Assembly (NCBI RefSeq): GCF_018327685.1
Contig: NZ_BNEL01000001.1
Location: forward strand, 1,116,001 to 1,180,000
DNA length: 64,000 nt
Direction: 5' to 3'
From: Streptomyces sp. TS71-3
GTDB lineage: Bacteria > Actinomycetota > Actinomycetes > Streptomycetales > Streptomycetaceae
The notes under the pieces were generated by a model. That model searched no databases. It was given only the letters and a program-made list of their open reading frames with translations, and was not told where the DNA came from. Of the stretch, positions 8,915-20,502 are shown one piece after another (positions within the stretch are counted from its first letter, which is position 1; each line of letters begins with the position of its first letter). The translations under genes were made by a program, and so were the position numbers.

Positions 8915-9733
8915 TCATGACGACTGATGTGAGGACTCGGGTGTGGGGCCCCGGTCCCAATCGTCCGGAAGTGGCGGGACCGTCCAGCGGGGGTCGGGTC
9001 GCCAGTCGGGCCAGCTCTCCGAGAACGGTGGTTCCCAGGCCGTGATCGCCTCGACGGCCGCCCAGCCTGCCTGCCGTACGGATCTCGCCTTGGCCGGATC
9101 CATCAGCCCTTCGCGCTGGGCCTGCGCGAACTCGTCCTCGTCGAGCCACCGCCAGCTCCGGTCGGGGCGGACGCTGATGTCGAGGAAGTGGTCTTCGGAG
9201 TCTACGCCGCCCGACCAGCGCGCGAGGGGTTCCTCGAGATTGACGTACCAGTTCTTGAAGCGCCAGCCGGGTTCCCAGAACAGCCAGACCGACCAGGGCC
9301 GGCCGGGCCTGGCGAGCTTCAGCAGGCCGGTGCCCCTCCAGTGGCCGAGGGCGACGGTGCGGGGCCTGGTGTAGCGGGACGCCAGCGGCTCCGCGTGGAT
9401 GGGGGTGCCGTCGGCCAGAACGGGTTTGACGCAGGGTGTGCCCGGGGCGACCCAGACGGCGAGCAGGTCCTCGGTGTCCTGCACGACGGTGACGGGGCGG
9501 CAGATGTGCACGCGGGGGCCGCCGTTCTCCCGGTAGCGCCACAGGATGTGGCTGCCGCGGGGCCAGCGGGCGGTGGGCGCTCCTGTCCTCGCGGGAGCGG
9601 ACGCACCGGTCCTCGCGGGAGCGGGAGCGTGGGCGGGGGTGGCGGAAGCCGTGGCAGGGGGCTTGGCGCCGGTGCCGGCCGGCGGCCCGAGTGCTGAGCC
9701 GTTGACCGGGGCGTGCGCTGTTTCCTCTGCCAT
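8915..9733 (-). CDS. DUF402 domain protein
   Basis: This 272-residue protein has about 55 low-complexity Ala/Pro/Thr residues before a DUF402 domain. The domain reads ILWRYRENG, TRPRTVALGHWRG, WSVWLFWEPGWRFKNWYVNL and EDHFLDISVRPDRSWRWLDE. DUF402 proteins include FomD-like and Ntdp-type nucleotide phosphohydrolases, in which acidic residues of the D-x-x-L-D-I region bind divalent metal. That suggests, without proving, a nucleotide pyrophosphate or phosphate hydrolase. The start is ATG 9733. The gene lies between the methyltransferase remnant and the fumarase genes, with 218 bp of unremarkable GC-rich DNA towards fumC. Confidence 0.8.
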   Translation of the reverse strand: MAEETAHAPVNGSALGPPAGTGAKPPATASATPAHAPAPARTGASAPARTGAPTARWPRGSHILWRYRENGGPRVHICRPVTVVQDTEDLLAVWVAPGTPCVKPVLADGTPIHAEPLASRYTRPRTVALGHWRGTGLLKLARPGRPWSVWLFWEPGWRFKNWYVNLEEPLARWSGGVDSEDHFLDISVRPDRSWRWLDEDEFAQAQREGLMDPAKARSVRQAGWAAVEAITAWEPPFSESWPDWRPDPRWTVPPLPDDWDRGPTPESSHQSS

Positions 9734-9951
9734 GTACAGATATTAGGTGGGACGTGCCGGAGTCGCTGCGGGGTGGGTCACTCGTGGGGGCGGGAGCGGG
9801 TCGCCCGAGGAGGCGGAGGGGCGGCCGGTGGGCGGGGTGGCGGCCGCACGCCCCGGCGGCTCCCGGCGCGCGCACCTGCCCAGGCGCCCTCCGGTGCGCT
9901 CCGCCCCGTACCGCCGTCGCGCGCTGCCCCCGCCGGCCGCCTAAGGGTGCG

Positions 9952-11373
9952 TCAAGGGTGTGTCATGCGCAGGACGTCCAGCGCCTCGTCGAGCTGTTCC
10001 CCGGTCAGCAGGCCGCGTTCGACGTAGCCCAGTTCGAGGACCGTCTCGCGGATGGTCTTCCGCTCGGCCAGGGCCTTCTTGGCGACCTTCGCGGCTTCCT
10101 CGTAACCGATGAACTTGTTCAACGGTGTCACGACGGACGGTGAGGACTCCGCGTACTCGCGCGCCCGCTCGACGTTGGCCGTGATGCCGTCGACGGTGCG
10201 GTCGGCGAGGAGGCGGGTGACGTTGGCGAGCAGCCGGATGGACTCCAGCAGGTTCTTGGCGATCACGGGGAGCATGACGTTCAGCTCGAAGTTCCCCGAG
10301 GCACCGGCGGTGGCGATGGTGGCGTCGTTCCCGGTGACCTGGGCGGCGACCTGGAGGACCGCCTCCGGGATCACCGGGTTGACCTTGCCGGGCATGATCG
10401 AGGAACCGGGCTGGAGGTCGGGGAGGCTGATCTCGGCGAGGCCGGTGCGGGGGCCCGAGGCCATCCACCGCAGGTCGTTGGAGATCTTGGTGAGGGAGAC
10501 GGCGAGGGTCCTGAGCTGGCCGGAGGTCTCCACGAGCCCGTCCCGGGCGCCCTGCGCCTCGAAGTGGTCGCGGGCCTCCGTCAGCGGCAGCCCGGTCCGC
10601 TCGGCGATCTCGCCGATGACGGCGGCGGCGAAGCCGGGCGGGGTGTTGATGCCCGTGCCGACGGCGGTGCCGCCCAGGGGGAGTTCGGCGAGGCGGGGGA
10701 GGGAGGCGCCCAGCCGCTCGATGCCGTGCCGGATCTGCGCGGCGTAGCCGCCGAACTCCTGGCCGAGGGTGACCGGGGTGGCGTCCATGAGGTGGGTGCG
10801 GCCGGACTTCACGACGTCCTTGAACTCGTTCGCCTTGCGCTCCAGGGCCGTGGCCAGGTGCTCCAGGGAGGGGAGGAGGTCGTGGGTGACGGCGGCCGTG
10901 GCGGCGATGTGGATGCTGGAGGGGAAGACGTCGTTGGAGCTCTGCGAGGCGTTGACGTGGTCGTTCGGGTGGACGTCGCGGCCGAGGCGCTCGGTGGCGA
11001 GGGTGGCCAGGACCTCGTTGGTGTTCATGTTGCTGGAGGTGCCGGAGCCGGTCTGGAAGACGTCGATCGGGAAGTGGTCGTCCCAGCGGCCCTCGGCGAC
11101 CTCGGCGGCGGCTTCCTGGATGGCGCGGGCCATGTCCTCGTCGATCACGCCGAGATCGGCGTTCACCTTGGCCGCGGCGCTCTTGACGCGGGCCAGGGCC
11201 TCGATGTGGGCGCGCTCGATGCGCTGCCCGGAGACCGGGAAGTTCTGCACCGCCCGCTGGGTCTGGGCACGCCACTTCGCGTGGGCGGGGACCCGCACCT
11301 CGCCCATGGAGTCGTGCTCCGTGCGGTACTCCGCCGGGTCCTGCCCGCCGCTGGCGGCCTTCTCGCTTGTCAT
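9952..11373 (-). CDS. fumC: class II fumarate hydratase
   Basis: This 473-residue protein converts fumarate to L-malate in the citric acid cycle and needs no iron-sulfur cluster. The superfamily signature [12 protein letters not shown] is intact (about residues 330-341). Other conserved blocks include [31 protein letters not shown] and [16 protein letters not shown]. Its length matches the family (about 460-470). The start ATG 11373 encodes a short Glu/Ala-rich leader before the fumarase fold. A class I fumarase gene lies 344 bp upstream on the same strand, so the organism has two unrelated enzymes for one reaction in one locus. Confidence 0.96.
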   Translation of the reverse strand: MTSEKAASGGQDPAEYRTEHDSMGEVRVPAHAKWRAQTQRAVQNFPVSGQRIERAHIEALARVKSAAAKVNADLGVIDEDMARAIQEAAAEVAEGRWDDHFPIDVFQTGSGTSSNMNTNEVLATLATERLGRDVHPNDHVNASQSSNDVFPSSIHIAATAAVTHDLLPSLEHLATALERKANEFKDVVKSGRTHLMDATPVTLGQEFGGYAAQIRHGIERLGASLPRLAELPLGGTAVGTGINTPPGFAAAVIGEIAERTGLPLTEARDHFEAQGARDGLVETSGQLRTLAVSLTKISNDLRWMASGPRTGLAEISLPDLQPGSSIMPGKVNPVIPEAVLQVAAQVTGNDATIATAGASGNFELNVMLPVIAKNLLESIRLLANVTRLLADRTVDGITANVERAREYAESSPSVVTPLNKFIGYEEAAKVAKKALAERKTIRETVLELGYVERGLLTGEQLDEALDVLRMTHP

Positions 11374-11717
11374 CTCGTGGTACCTCCCGCCGGTACAGCA
11401 CCGAGGCCGCTTCCCGTGTTCCCTCCTGGCCCTCGTTTCCCTCTCAGGGCTCGGCTTCCGTCTCAGGGCCTGGCTTCCGTCTCAGCGCCCGGCTCCGCTC
11501 GACGGCGAGGTACCCCTGGGCCGCGGATGTAGGCCGGACGGGCTGGACGGCTGGACGGCTGGACGGCTGGAAGGGCTGGATGGGGCCGATGGGTCGGACG
11601 TTCTCAAGGTCGGATAGGCCGCCCGTTGGAAAGCTGGGCGGCCGGTCGTCCGGCCGGACGAGGAAACGCCCTCCCCGGTGGAGGTCCGGGGAGGGCGCGT
11701 CTGGGGGTCTGCGGCAC
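11374..11717. other. 344-bp intergenic region with short tandem repeats
   Basis: No gene is visible. The stretch holds four tandem copies of an 8-mer GGCTGGAC (11541-11572, last base of the last copy changed) and a direct repeat GGCTTCCGTCTCAG (11453-11466 and 11472-11485). Near its right end is the strong hairpin described separately. The repeats look like slippage products in non-coding DNA. Confidence 0.5.
11667..11697 (-). terminator. strong hairpin after the class I fumarase gene
   Basis: CGCCCTCCCCGG (11667-11678) and CCGGGGAGGGCG (11686-11697) form a perfect 12-bp stem with a 7-nt loop. The hairpin lies 20 bp past the stop codon of the class I fumarase. There is no clear U-run, which is usual for Streptomyces terminators. 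Confidence 0.75.
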
Positions 11718-13409
<1,692 letters not shown>

Positions 13410-13556
13410 TGCGCCCATTCCTCACTCGACAGACAGCGACACCGCCCCGCCGGCAGCGCGCGACTAGCGTAGTCCCGGCTCGCGCGCCCTACGCGCATGG
13501 CGCCTGCCGCAGCCGCGGTGCGGGCTGCGGCGAGGGCGGCGGGGTGGTCGGTGGGG

Positions 13557-13580
13557 TTGTCCACAGGGGAGTTGTCCACA
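13557..13580 (+). promoter_or_regulatory. two tandem DnaA boxes
   Basis: TTGTCCACA occurs twice in the same orientation, at 13557-13565 and 13572-13580, with start-to-start spacing of 15 bp. This is the published Streptomyces DnaA-box consensus. They lie 43 bp upstream of the DUF1707 gene start. Two boxes do not make an origin; they could titrate DnaA or place the downstream promoter under DnaA control. Confidence 0.6.
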
Positions 13581-13609
13581 GGGGGTAGTCGCGATCTATC
13601 GCGTTTCGG

Positions 13610-13623
13610 TACGCTGCTCTCCG
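13610..13623 (+). promoter_or_regulatory. candidate leaderless promoter of the DUF1707 gene
   Basis: TACGCT (13610-13615) matches the TANNNT -10 element and ends 7 nt before GTG 13623. Transcription would therefore start at or next to the start codon. No ribosome binding site precedes the GTG, which agrees with a leaderless mRNA. Confidence 0.5.
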
Positions 13624-14327
13624 TGGACCTCGAAAAGCGCCCTCAGCAAACGAAGCCCGCCGCACCGACGGCGCCGGCCCAGCCCCCCGCGGGGCTCCGC
13701 GCGTCCGACGCCGACCGCGACCGCGTGGCCGACATCCTGCGCGAGGCGCTCGCCCAGGGCCGGCTCACGGCCGACGAGCACGCGGAGCGCGTCGACGGCG
13801 TCTACCGGGCCAAGACGGTCGGTGACCTCGAACCCCTCGTGGCCGACCTCCCGCAGGACGGCGCCGGGGGGTACGAGCCGAGCGCCCCCGAGGCGTCCGG
13901 CCCGGCCCCGTCCCGCCCCACGGCCGGCGCGATACCCTCCGTCGCCGACGACAACCTCGTGGCCGTGCTCAGCAGCTCGATGCGCAGGGGCCGTTGGCGC
14001 GTGGGCCGCAGGACGCACGCGTACGCGATCTTCGGCAACGTCGAGATCGACCTCAGCGAGGCGCTCTTCGAGTACCGGCAGGTGGTGATCAAGGCCATCT
14101 CGGTCTTCGGCAACGTCGAGATCCGCGTCCCGGAGAACATCTCGCTGCGCGGCAGCGGCGGCGGCGTCCTCGGCAATTTCGAGGTCGACACCCTCGACTC
14201 CACGGACCCCGACGCCCCGGTGGTCTTCGTGGACGGCATAGCGGTGCTCGGCAACATCGAGGCGAAGCCCAAGCGGGGCCGCCTGGTACGCGACCTCCAG
14301 CACAAGCTCCGCAAGTACCTGGACTAG
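13623..14327 (+). CDS. DUF1707/LiaF-like domain protein
   Basis: This 234-residue protein has two recognisable parts. The N-terminal DUF1707 domain reads LRASDADRDRVADILREALA and continues to VYRAKTVGDLEPLVADLP (about residues 21-75). The C-terminal beta-rich region has SSSMRRGRWRVGRRTHAYAI, FGNVEIDLSEA, VFGNVEIRVPENI and GVLGNFEVDTL, resembling the LiaF/cell-wall-active-antibiotic-response fold. No membrane segment is present, so it is probably a cytoplasmic or membrane-peripheral regulator; the function is unknown. GTG 13623 is chosen because of the leaderless promoter pattern. It is divergent from the class I fumarase, with tandem DnaA boxes in between. Confidence 0.8.
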   Translation: MDLEKRPQQTKPAAPTAPAQPPAGLRASDADRDRVADILREALAQGRLTADEHAERVDGVYRAKTVGDLEPLVADLPQDGAGGYEPSAPEASGPAPSRPTAGAIPSVADDNLVAVLSSSMRRGRWRVGRRTHAYAIFGNVEIDLSEALFEYRQVVIKAISVFGNVEIRVPENISLRGSGGGVLGNFEVDTLDSTDPDAPVVFVDGIAVLGNIEAKPKRGRLVRDLQHKLRKYLD

Positions 14328-14766
14328 CACTGGACTAGCAGCGGGACTGGTGACGGGAGTGCCTGAGGCCATGGGGGAGCGTGAGGCCATGCAGGCCATG
14401 GGCGAGCCTGAGGCCATGCAGGCCATGCAGGCCATGGGGGTGCCTGAGGCCATGGCGGTACCTGGGGCCCGGACTGGCCGGCGAAGTACACCAGGTGCAT
14501 GGACCGGCCGCCGGAGTACCTGAGGTTCCCCGGCCGGCCTGAGGAGTACACGAGTTACATGGACCGGCCAACGGAGTGCACCGGTCCCTGATCGACGGCT
14601 ACCGCCCTGTTCAAGGCCGGTTTTCGCCTGGCTGAGAACACGCGTGCATAGGAACTCAGTGCTTAGGCGCGCGCACAGCGGGTAGGCCTTGCTGCATCGT
14701 CGCTCTCCCCCACAGCCTCAAGGACGTGGGAGGGGCCCCCAGCGAAGCCGTCGTCAGGAGTAGACC
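14328..14766. other. 439-bp intergenic region with short tandem repeats and a hairpin
   Basis: No gene was accepted. From 14358 to 14456 the 9-mer AGGCCATGC/G recurs seven times in two spacings (CTGAGGCCATG and CAGGCCATG). A looser repeat with GGACCGGCC and GGAGTACC follows to about 14585. CTCCCCCAC and GTGGGAGGG around 14706-14735 form an imperfect hairpin about 35 bp upstream of the WhiB-like gene. This hairpin resembles the element CTCCCAC...GTGGGGGAG at 20792-20819. Confidence 0.5.
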
Positions 14767-15141
14767 GTGCTGCAGCCGCCGCGTCAGTCCCTGCAGATCG
14801 CTGCCGTCCCCACCCGGCGGGTGCCCACGGGACAACGGGATCAGGACGCCCCGTGGCACACGGAGGCGGTATGCCGGCGCGACGAGGCCGGCCTCTTCTT
14901 CGCCCCGTCGAAGGAGCCCACCGCGGCCCGGCTCTCCCGCGAGGAGGCCGCGAAGCGGGTCTGCGCCCGGTGTCCGGTGATGGTGGAGTGCCGCGAGCAC
15001 GCCCTCGTCCAGCCGGAGCCGTACGGAGTGTGGGGCGGGCTGACCGCGGCGGAGCGGCGCGTGGTGCTCGCCCGGCGCCGCCGGCGCGACCTCGAACTCA
15101 AGAAGGCGCACGCGGCCGGGCCCATAGCGGCGGCCGGATAG
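14767..15141 (+). CDS. WhiB-like iron-sulfur transcription factor
   Basis: This 124-residue WhiB-family protein has the four cluster cysteines in the expected pattern (Cys36, Cys66, Cys69, Cys75; C-X29-C-X2-C-X5-C). They are followed by the GVWGG turn (about 87-91) and a basic C-terminal tail (ARRRRRDLELKKAH) for DNA contact. WhiB-like proteins bind a [4Fe-4S] cluster and usually regulate through the primary sigma factor. GTG 14767 has AGGAG 7 nt upstream. From its position between DUF1707 and glpX I suspect it is the orthologue of S. coelicolor WblI, but this rests on remembered gene order. Confidence 0.92.
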   Translation: MLQPPRQSLQIAAVPTRRVPTGQRDQDAPWHTEAVCRRDEAGLFFAPSKEPTAARLSREEAAKRVCARCPVMVECREHALVQPEPYGVWGGLTAAERRVVLARRRRRDLELKKAHAAGPIAAAG

Positions 15142-15255
15142 CGGCGGCGTTCAGCGCCCCGAACGCGGCCCCGGTCCACCGGAGTCGGGGTCAGGGTCGG
15201 GGTCGGGACCCCAGGGCCGGGGCCCCGGCAGCCGCAGGGGCGCCGGAGCCCGTCG

Positions 15256-15276
15256 GGGGCCGCCTCGGGCGGCCCC
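15256..15276. terminator. bidirectional hairpin between the WhiB-like and glpX genes
   Basis: GGGGCCGCC (15256-15264) and GGCGGCCCC (15268-15276) form a perfect 9-bp stem with a 3-nt loop. It lies between the convergent WhiB-like and glpX genes, so it could stop transcription from both sides. Three copies of CTTCGCGCGG lie between it and the end of glpX. Confidence 0.55.
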
Positions 15277-15326
15277 GCGCGGTCCTGCTTCGCGCGGCTC
15301 ACTTCGCGCGGTCCGCCACCCGCGGC

Positions 15327-16358
15327 CTACTTCGCGCGGTCGAAGTCGACGGTGCTGTACGCCCGCAGCTTCGCCAGCCGGTGGGTGGAGTCGATCTGCC
15401 GGATGGTGCCGGACTTCGACCGCATCACCAGCGACGACGTCATCGCGGTCTCGGCGCGGTAGCGGACACCGCGCAGCAACTCGCCGTCGGTGATGCCGGT
15501 GGCGACGAAGAAGACGTTGTCGCCGGCGACCAGGTCATCGGTGTCCAGGACGCGGTCCAGATCGTGCCCCGCGTCGATCGCGCGCTGCCGTTCCTCGTCG
15601 TCCTTGGGCCAGAGCTTCCCCTGGAGGGTGCCGCCCAGGCACTTGATGGCGCAGGCCGAGATGATGCCCTCCGGCGTGCCGCCGATGCCCAGCAGCAGGT
15701 CCACGCTGCTCTCCTCGCGCACGGCCAGGATCGAGCCCGCGACGTCGCCGTCGGAGATCAGCTTGATGCGCGCCCCGGTCTCCCGGACCTCCTTGATCAG
15801 CCCCTCGTGCCGCGGACGGTCCAGGATGACGACGGTGACGTCCTCGGGGGAGGACCGTTTCGCCTTGGCGACCCGCCGGATGTTCACCGCCACCGGGGCG
15901 TCGATGTCCACGTAGTCCGCGGCCTCGGGGCCCGTGGCCAGCTTGTCCATGTAGAAGACGGCGGACGGGTCGAACATGGCGCCCCGGTCCGCGGCCGCCA
16001 GCACCGCCACCGCGTTGGGCATGCCCTTCGCCGTGAGGGTGGTGCCGTCGATCGGGTCGACGGCGATGTCGCACTCCGCGCCGGTGCCGTCGCCCACCCG
16101 CTCCCCGTTGAAGAGCATCGGCGCCTCGTCCTTCTCGCCCTCGCCGATGACGACCACGCCGTTCATCGAGACGGTGGAGACGAGGGTGCGCATGGCGCGT
16201 ACGGCGGCGCCGTCGGCGCCGTTCTTCTCGCCCCGGCCCACCCAGCGGCCCGCGGCCATCGCGGCGGCCTCGGTGACGCGGACGAGTTCCAGAGCAAGGT
16301 TGCGGTCGGGGGCCTCGGGGGAGACCTCGAGTTCGGAGGGCAGATGGTGCTCGGTCAT
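15327..16358 (-). CDS. glpX: class II fructose-1,6-bisphosphatase
   Basis: This 343-residue enzyme removes the 1-phosphate from fructose 1,6-bisphosphate in gluconeogenesis. GlpX-family blocks are clear: [32 protein letters not shown] (metal site), [20 protein letters not shown] (the Li-sensitive phosphatase D-P-I-D-G-T motif) and [23 protein letters not shown] 16358 is selected from several in-frame starts because GGAAGG lies about 10 nt upstream and the length fits the family. It is divergent from the DUF4245 gene, with 272 bp between them holding both promoters. Confidence 0.95.
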   Translation of the reverse strand: MTEHHLPSELEVSPEAPDRNLALELVRVTEAAAMAAGRWVGRGEKNGADGAAVRAMRTLVSTVSMNGVVVIGEGEKDEAPMLFNGERVGDGTGAECDIAVDPIDGTTLTAKGMPNAVAVLAAADRGAMFDPSAVFYMDKLATGPEAADYVDIDAPVAVNIRRVAKAKRSSPEDVTVVILDRPRHEGLIKEVRETGARIKLISDGDVAGSILAVREESSVDLLLGIGGTPEGIISACAIKCLGGTLQGKLWPKDDEERQRAIDAGHDLDRVLDTDDLVAGDNVFFVATGITDGELLRGVRYRAETAMTSSLVMRSKSGTIRQIDSTHRLAKLRAYSTVDFDRAK

Positions 16359-16630
16359 CGCAATCGCACCTTCCTGAAACGGCCACGGCCGGCCGGGGGT
16401 TGTCTCCGACAATAACCGTTGTCTCACCCCGATGAGCAGGGGCCACCACGCATGAGCGCATACAGAGGGTGTGGGTCTGGTCACTGCTGAAGGTCGCTGC
16501 CCTGTTCCGGGCAGGTATGGCGCCCGAGCGGCCGGTGCGCCGGAGGTTTCCAGGTCGGCGGGGGTCGTGCGGCGGCACGCTGCGGCGGGGTGGTCGCGGC
16601 GTGCGCGCGACCGCCTGCGACGATGGGGGC

Positions 16631-17149
16631 GTGGCAGGCAGGCAAGGCAAGCAGAAGGTGCGGGACATGCTGCTGTCGCTGGGCGTCATCGCCCTCGTCG
16701 CAGGTGTCATATACGTCTTCATCCCGCACGACGACTCGAAGAGCCCCGTCAAGCGCGTCGACTACAGCGTCGAGCTGACGACGGCACGGCGCGCGGCGCC
16801 CTACCCGGTCGCGGCGCCCGAAGGCCTGCCCACGTCGTGGAAGGCGACGTCCGTGCGCTTCCAGGGCGACAGGTTCAACTCCTGGCACCTCGGCTTCCTG
16901 GGCCCGGGCGGGCAGTACGTCGCCGTCGAGCAGTCCACGCAGGAGTCCGCCCCGTTCATCGCGAGCGCCAGCCAGGGTGCCAGGAAGACGGCGGCCACGC
17001 AGCGCATAGGCGACCACGTCTGGCAGCGCTACCAGGGCGGCCGCTACGACGCCCTGGTCCGCCAGGACAAGTCCGCCACGACGGTCGTCACGGGCACCGC
17101 GCCGTTCAGCGAGCTGGCGAAGATGGCGCAGGCGCTGAAGACGTCCTGA
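16631..17149 (+). CDS. DUF4245 membrane-anchored protein
   Basis: This 172-residue protein has a basic N-terminus and one membrane segment ([20 protein letters not shown], about residues 13-32), followed by an extracytoplasmic DUF4245 domain. The domain contains [38 protein letters not shown] and [15 protein letters not shown]. The function is unknown; the family is restricted to actinomycetes. GTG 16631 is the likely start, possibly leaderless because GACGAT lies close upstream. An IS110 transposase begins downstream, between this gene and xseB. Confidence 0.8.
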   Translation: MAGRQGKQKVRDMLLSLGVIALVAGVIYVFIPHDDSKSPVKRVDYSVELTTARRAAPYPVAAPEGLPTSWKATSVRFQGDRFNSWHLGFLGPGGQYVAVEQSTQESAPFIASASQGARKTAATQRIGDHVWQRYQGGRYDALVRQDKSATTVVTGTAPFSELAKMAQALKTS

Positions 17150-17303
17150 GCGGTGCGATGGCGGTTCGGGGGGCGTCGGCGTCGACGCCGCTGTCGCTGT
17201 CGCCGTCGATCGCCGGTCTGAGCGGCGTGGGCGGGGCGCGGTGCGTGGTCCGGGGCGTACGCGGCGGGCGGCGCGGCTCAGGGGGGTGCCTCTATGTCCT
17301 TGG

Positions 17304-18506
17304 TCAAGCGGGGCGTGGGGTTCGGTGTTCGTAGAAGGTGCCGTCGCGGAGCATCGCGAAGAGCACGCTGATGCGCTGGCGGGCCAGGCGGAGGAGAGCC
17401 TGGGTATGAGTCTTTCCCCTGGCTCGGCAGCGGTCGTAGTAGGTGCGGGAGACGGGATCGTGCAAGGCGGCGAAAGCGGACAGGAACATCGCCCGTTTGA
17501 GCTGGCGGTTTCCGCCTCGTGGCGCGTGTTCGCCGTGGATCGATGTGCCCGACGACTTGGTGGTCGGGGCCAGGCCGGCGTAGGAGGCGAGATGGGCGGC
17601 GGTGGGGAAGCTGGTGCCGTCGCCGACGGTGACCAGCAGGGTGGCAGCGGTCCTGACCGCGATCCCCGGCATCGAGATCAGGACCTGGGAAAGAGGGTGC
17701 TCCTCCAGCAGGGCCTCGATCTGCGCTTGAAGAGCGCGGCGCTGTTCGTGGACAGCCGCGAGCGAGCGGGCCAGCGAGGGGATCACGATGTCGAGCGTGC
17801 CGGTCCCCGGGACCACGACGGTCTGTTCGTCGAGTGCGTCGAAGACGTCGTCGATCAGCCGCTGGGCCATGCGCGGGGCTTTGGGTCGGATGGTTTCGAC
17901 GAGTTTGCGGCGGCCGGCTTTCCTGAGGGCGGATGGGGATCCGTAGCGCTCCAGCAGCCAGGTGACTGCTTGGTGATCCAGCCGCGGGCCCAGGACGCGT
18001 TCGAGGCTGGGGTGGAACTGTGTGAGCAGGCCGCGTATGCGGTTGCTGGTGCGTGTGGCCTCGGTGGCAAGATCCTGGTCGAAGCCGACCAGCACGGTGA
18101 GTTCGGCGGTGATCTCATCGGTCAGTTCCAGGGACCGCAGGGTGTGGGGCATGGTGCGGGCGGCGTCCGCGATGACCGCGGCGTCCTTGGCGTCGGTCTT
18201 GGCCTCGCCCGGGTAGAGGTCGGCGATCCTGCGCATCGCAAGTCCGGGCAGGTAGGCGACCTTGCAGCCTGCGTCCCGGGCCACGGTCAGTGGCAGAGCG
18301 CCGATCGAGGCGGGCTGGTCCACGATCAGCAGGACGGTGCCGAATTTGGCGGCCAGCTTGTCGAAGACGGCTCGCAGTTTCGGTTCGCTGTTGGGCAGGG
18401 GCTTGTCGAAGACCTTCTTGCCGGCTGGGGTGAGTCCGTGGCCGTGGTGGGCGGTCTTGCCGACGTCAAGGCCGAGGAAGACGCCCACGTCGCCGGTGTC
18501 GAACAT
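17304..18506 (-). mobile_element. IS110-family insertion sequence, intact transposase gene (minimum extent)
   Basis: The 400-residue transposase has the IS110 layout. An N-terminal RuvC-like DEDD domain reads FLGLDVGKTAHH, LLIVDQPASIGALPL and GEAKTDAKDAAVIADAAR. A coiled-coil-like middle follows, then the C-terminal transposase-20 domain with MPGIAVRTAATLL, SYAGLAPTTKSSG (catalytic Ser region) and APRGGNRQLKRAMF. ATG 18506 (MFDTGDVG) has AGGAG 13 nt upstream; ATG 18563 is an alternative. IS110 elements lack obvious inverted ends, so I cannot fix the element boundaries. The reading frame is intact, so the insertion may be recent. It lies between DUF4245 and xseB without breaking either. Confidence 0.9.
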
Positions 18507-18869
18507 CGTGCTGTCAGCTCCTTTGGTGCGGCTGGCCTGGGCTTCGGTGTCGTACGCGCGCATCCACGTTATGCAGACCTGCCGCCCGTGAACTGTCCGG
18601 CGTTGCGCCGGACCGGACGGTGGCCGGACCTCTCATCAGCGGCTCCGACGGCACCTCTCGGGCCCGGTGAACACCACCCCCCACGTCATCTCGGACAGGG
18701 GGACACAGTCATGCCGGGCCCGGAGGCCAGCGGCCCTCTTGCAGGACCGCGAAAAAGATAACGGGGGCGGCCCCGGAGCCCCGGGCGCGTGACGGCCCGG
18801 GCGCCTGGCAGCGCGGGCGCCCCCGCGTGCTCGCCGACCCGTCCTGGGCATCCCTCCTAGGCGTCCCTT
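18507..18869. other. 363-bp region: IS110 upstream non-coding DNA and xseB downstream DNA
   Basis: No gene was found. The part next to the transposase start (18507 to roughly 18720) should include the left non-coding end of the IS110 element. In IS621-type members this end encodes the bridge RNA that specifies donor and target DNA. A small stem CCGGCGTTGCGCCGG (18598-18612) lies there. Closer to xseB, GC-rich blocks end at an A-run (18752-18756) that reads as TTTTT on the minus strand. That is a weak terminator-like feature for the xseA-xseB operon. Confidence 0.4.
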
Positions 18870-19187
18870 CTAGGCCTCCGGACGGCCGTCGGCCTCCGGG
18901 CCGCCTCCGGCCTCCGTGTCGCCGTCCGCGCCCGTCTCGTGGATCTCCGCCCGGGTGACGTCCGCGTCCTCGCCCTCGGCGAGCGCCGCGTCGAGGCGTG
19001 CCCGAGCGCCGGCCAGCCACTGGCGGCACACCTTCGCGAGCTCCTCGCCGCGCTCCCAGAGGGCGAGGGACTCCTCCAGGGTGGTGCCGCCGGTCTCCAG
19101 GCGGCGGACGACCTCGATCAGCTCGTCCCGTGCCTGCTCGTAGCCGAGGGCCGCCTCCTGGGGACCGGCTTCCGTGCTGCTGCTCAT
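18870..19187 (-). CDS. xseB: exodeoxyribonuclease VII small subunit
   Basis: This 105-residue XseB has the family core [20 protein letters not shown] and [21 protein letters not shown] (about residues 16-60). These helices pack on the large subunit. Beyond the core is an acidic, Gly/Glu-rich tail of about 40 residues that many actinomycete homologues share. Together with XseA it degrades single-stranded DNA. The start is ATG 19187. It follows xseA with only 10 bp between them, so the two are co-transcribed. Confidence 0.93.
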   Translation of the reverse strand: MSSSTEAGPQEAALGYEQARDELIEVVRRLETGGTTLEESLALWERGEELAKVCRQWLAGARARLDAALAEGEDADVTRAEIHETGADGDTEAGGGPEADGRPEA

Positions 19188-19197
19188 GGGCCTCACC

Positions 19198-20502
19198 CTA
19201 AGAGTCCGTAGTGATGTCGGTGTCAGAAGGCGGCGCGGGCGGCGAGGACGGGTCCGGGGCACCGGGATCGTCGGCGTCCGCGGATCCGGGCGGCAGCGCG
19301 GCCACCCGTACGGTGAACTCGCCGGCGGCCACCCGCGCCCGCAGGTCCTCCGCCTCCGCGATCTCGCCGGGCGCCCGCACCACGTGGCCGTCGGCCTTCT
19401 GGAGCACCGCGTACCCGCGCCTGAGGGTCGCGGCGGGGGAGAGGGCCACCACGCGCGCGTGGGTGTGCATCAGCTCCGAGTCCGCGCGGTCCAGGAGGTG
19501 GCCGAGGGTGCGGCGGGCGCGGTCGGTCAGCGTGCCGATCTGCTGCTCGCGCTCGTCCACCATCCGGTGCGGGTGCTGTATCGAGGGCCGGGCGAGCGCG
19601 TGGGCGAGGCCGCGCTCCTCGCGGTCGAGCAGGGCGGCCATGCCCCGGCGGGCGCGGTCGGACAGCCAGCGCACCCGCTCGTACTCCTCGCCGACGTCGG
19701 GCACGACCTTCTTCGCCGCGTCCGTCGGGGTGGAGGCGCGCAGGTCGGCGACGTGGTCGAGCAGGGGGTTGTCGGGTTCGTGGCCGATCGCCGAGACCAC
19801 CGGCGTGCGGCACGCCGCGACCGCCCTGACCAGCTGCTCGTCGGAGAACGGCAGCAGGTCCTCCACGCTGCCGCCGCCCCGCGCGACGATGATCACGTCG
19901 ACCTGGTCCAGCGCGTCCAGCTCCTTGACGGCCTGCACGACCTGAGGCACGGCGTGCACGCCCTGCACGGCGACGTTGCGCACCTCGAAGCGGACGGCGG
20001 GCCAGCGGTGCCGGGCGTTCTCCAGCACGTCGCGCTCAGCGGCGGAGGCGCGGCCGCAGACGAGGCCGATGAGCTGCGGCAGGAAGGGCAGCGGCTTCTT
20101 GCGCTCGGGAGCGAAGAGGCCCTCGCGCGTCAGCGCCTTCTTCAGCATCTCCAGGCGCGCCAGCAGCTCGCCCACGCCCACCGGCCGTATCTCCGTGGCC
20201 CGCAGGGAGAGCTGGCCGCGGGGCGCGTACCACTCCGGCTTGGCGTGTACGACGACCCGGGCGCCCTCCGAGACGACGTCGGCGATCGCGTCGAACACCG
20301 CGCGGTAGCAGGTGACGCTCACCGAGATGTCGTGCGAGGGGTCGCGCAGGGTCAGGAAGACGACGCCCGCGCCGGGCCGCCGGGAGAGCTGGGTGATCTG
20401 CCCCTCCACCCACACGGCGCCCAGCCGGTCGATCCACCCGCCGATGAGCCGCGACACCTGGCCGACGGGCAGCGGGGCGTCCGCGGACGTGTTCACAGCC
20501 AT
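19198..20502 (-). CDS. xseA: exodeoxyribonuclease VII large subunit
   Basis: This 434-residue catalytic subunit begins with an OB-fold domain ([39 protein letters not shown]). The nuclease core follows, with [63 protein letters not shown] and [15 protein letters not shown] helical region then leads to a Pro/Asp-rich tail. The motifs are intact, so the enzyme is probably active. ATG 20502 is the start. It is the first gene of the xseA-xseB operon and divergent from ispH. Confidence 0.95.
   Translation of the reverse strand: MAVNTSADAPLPVGQVSRLIGGWIDRLGAVWVEGQITQLSRRPGAGVVFLTLRDPSHDISVSVTCYRAVFDAIADVVSEGARVVVHAKPEWYAPRGQLSLRATEIRPVGVGELLARLEMLKKALTREGLFAPERKKPLPFLPQLIGLVCGRASAAERDVLENARHRWPAVRFEVRNVAVQGVHAVPQVVQAVKELDALDQVDVIIVARGGGSVEDLLPFSDEQLVRAVAACRTPVVSAIGHEPDNPLLDHVADLRASTPTDAAKKVVPDVGEEYERVRWLSDRARRGMAALLDREERGLAHALARPSIQHPHRMVDEREQQIGTLTDRARRTLGHLLDRADSELMHTHARVVALSPAATLRRGYAVLQKADGHVVRAPGEIAEAEDLRARVAAGEFTVRVAALPPGSADADDPGAPDPSSPPAPPSDTDITTDS

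Noticed and set aside
8106..9875. A single 589-codon gene covering the DUF402 gene and the methyltransferase remnant
   Set aside because: Its first two thirds are an out-of-frame reading of the DUF402 gene; only the last part resembles a protein.
13557..13580. Replication origin signalled by DnaA boxes
   Set aside because: Only two boxes are present, and no dnaA, dnaN, AT-rich unwinding region or larger box cluster is nearby.
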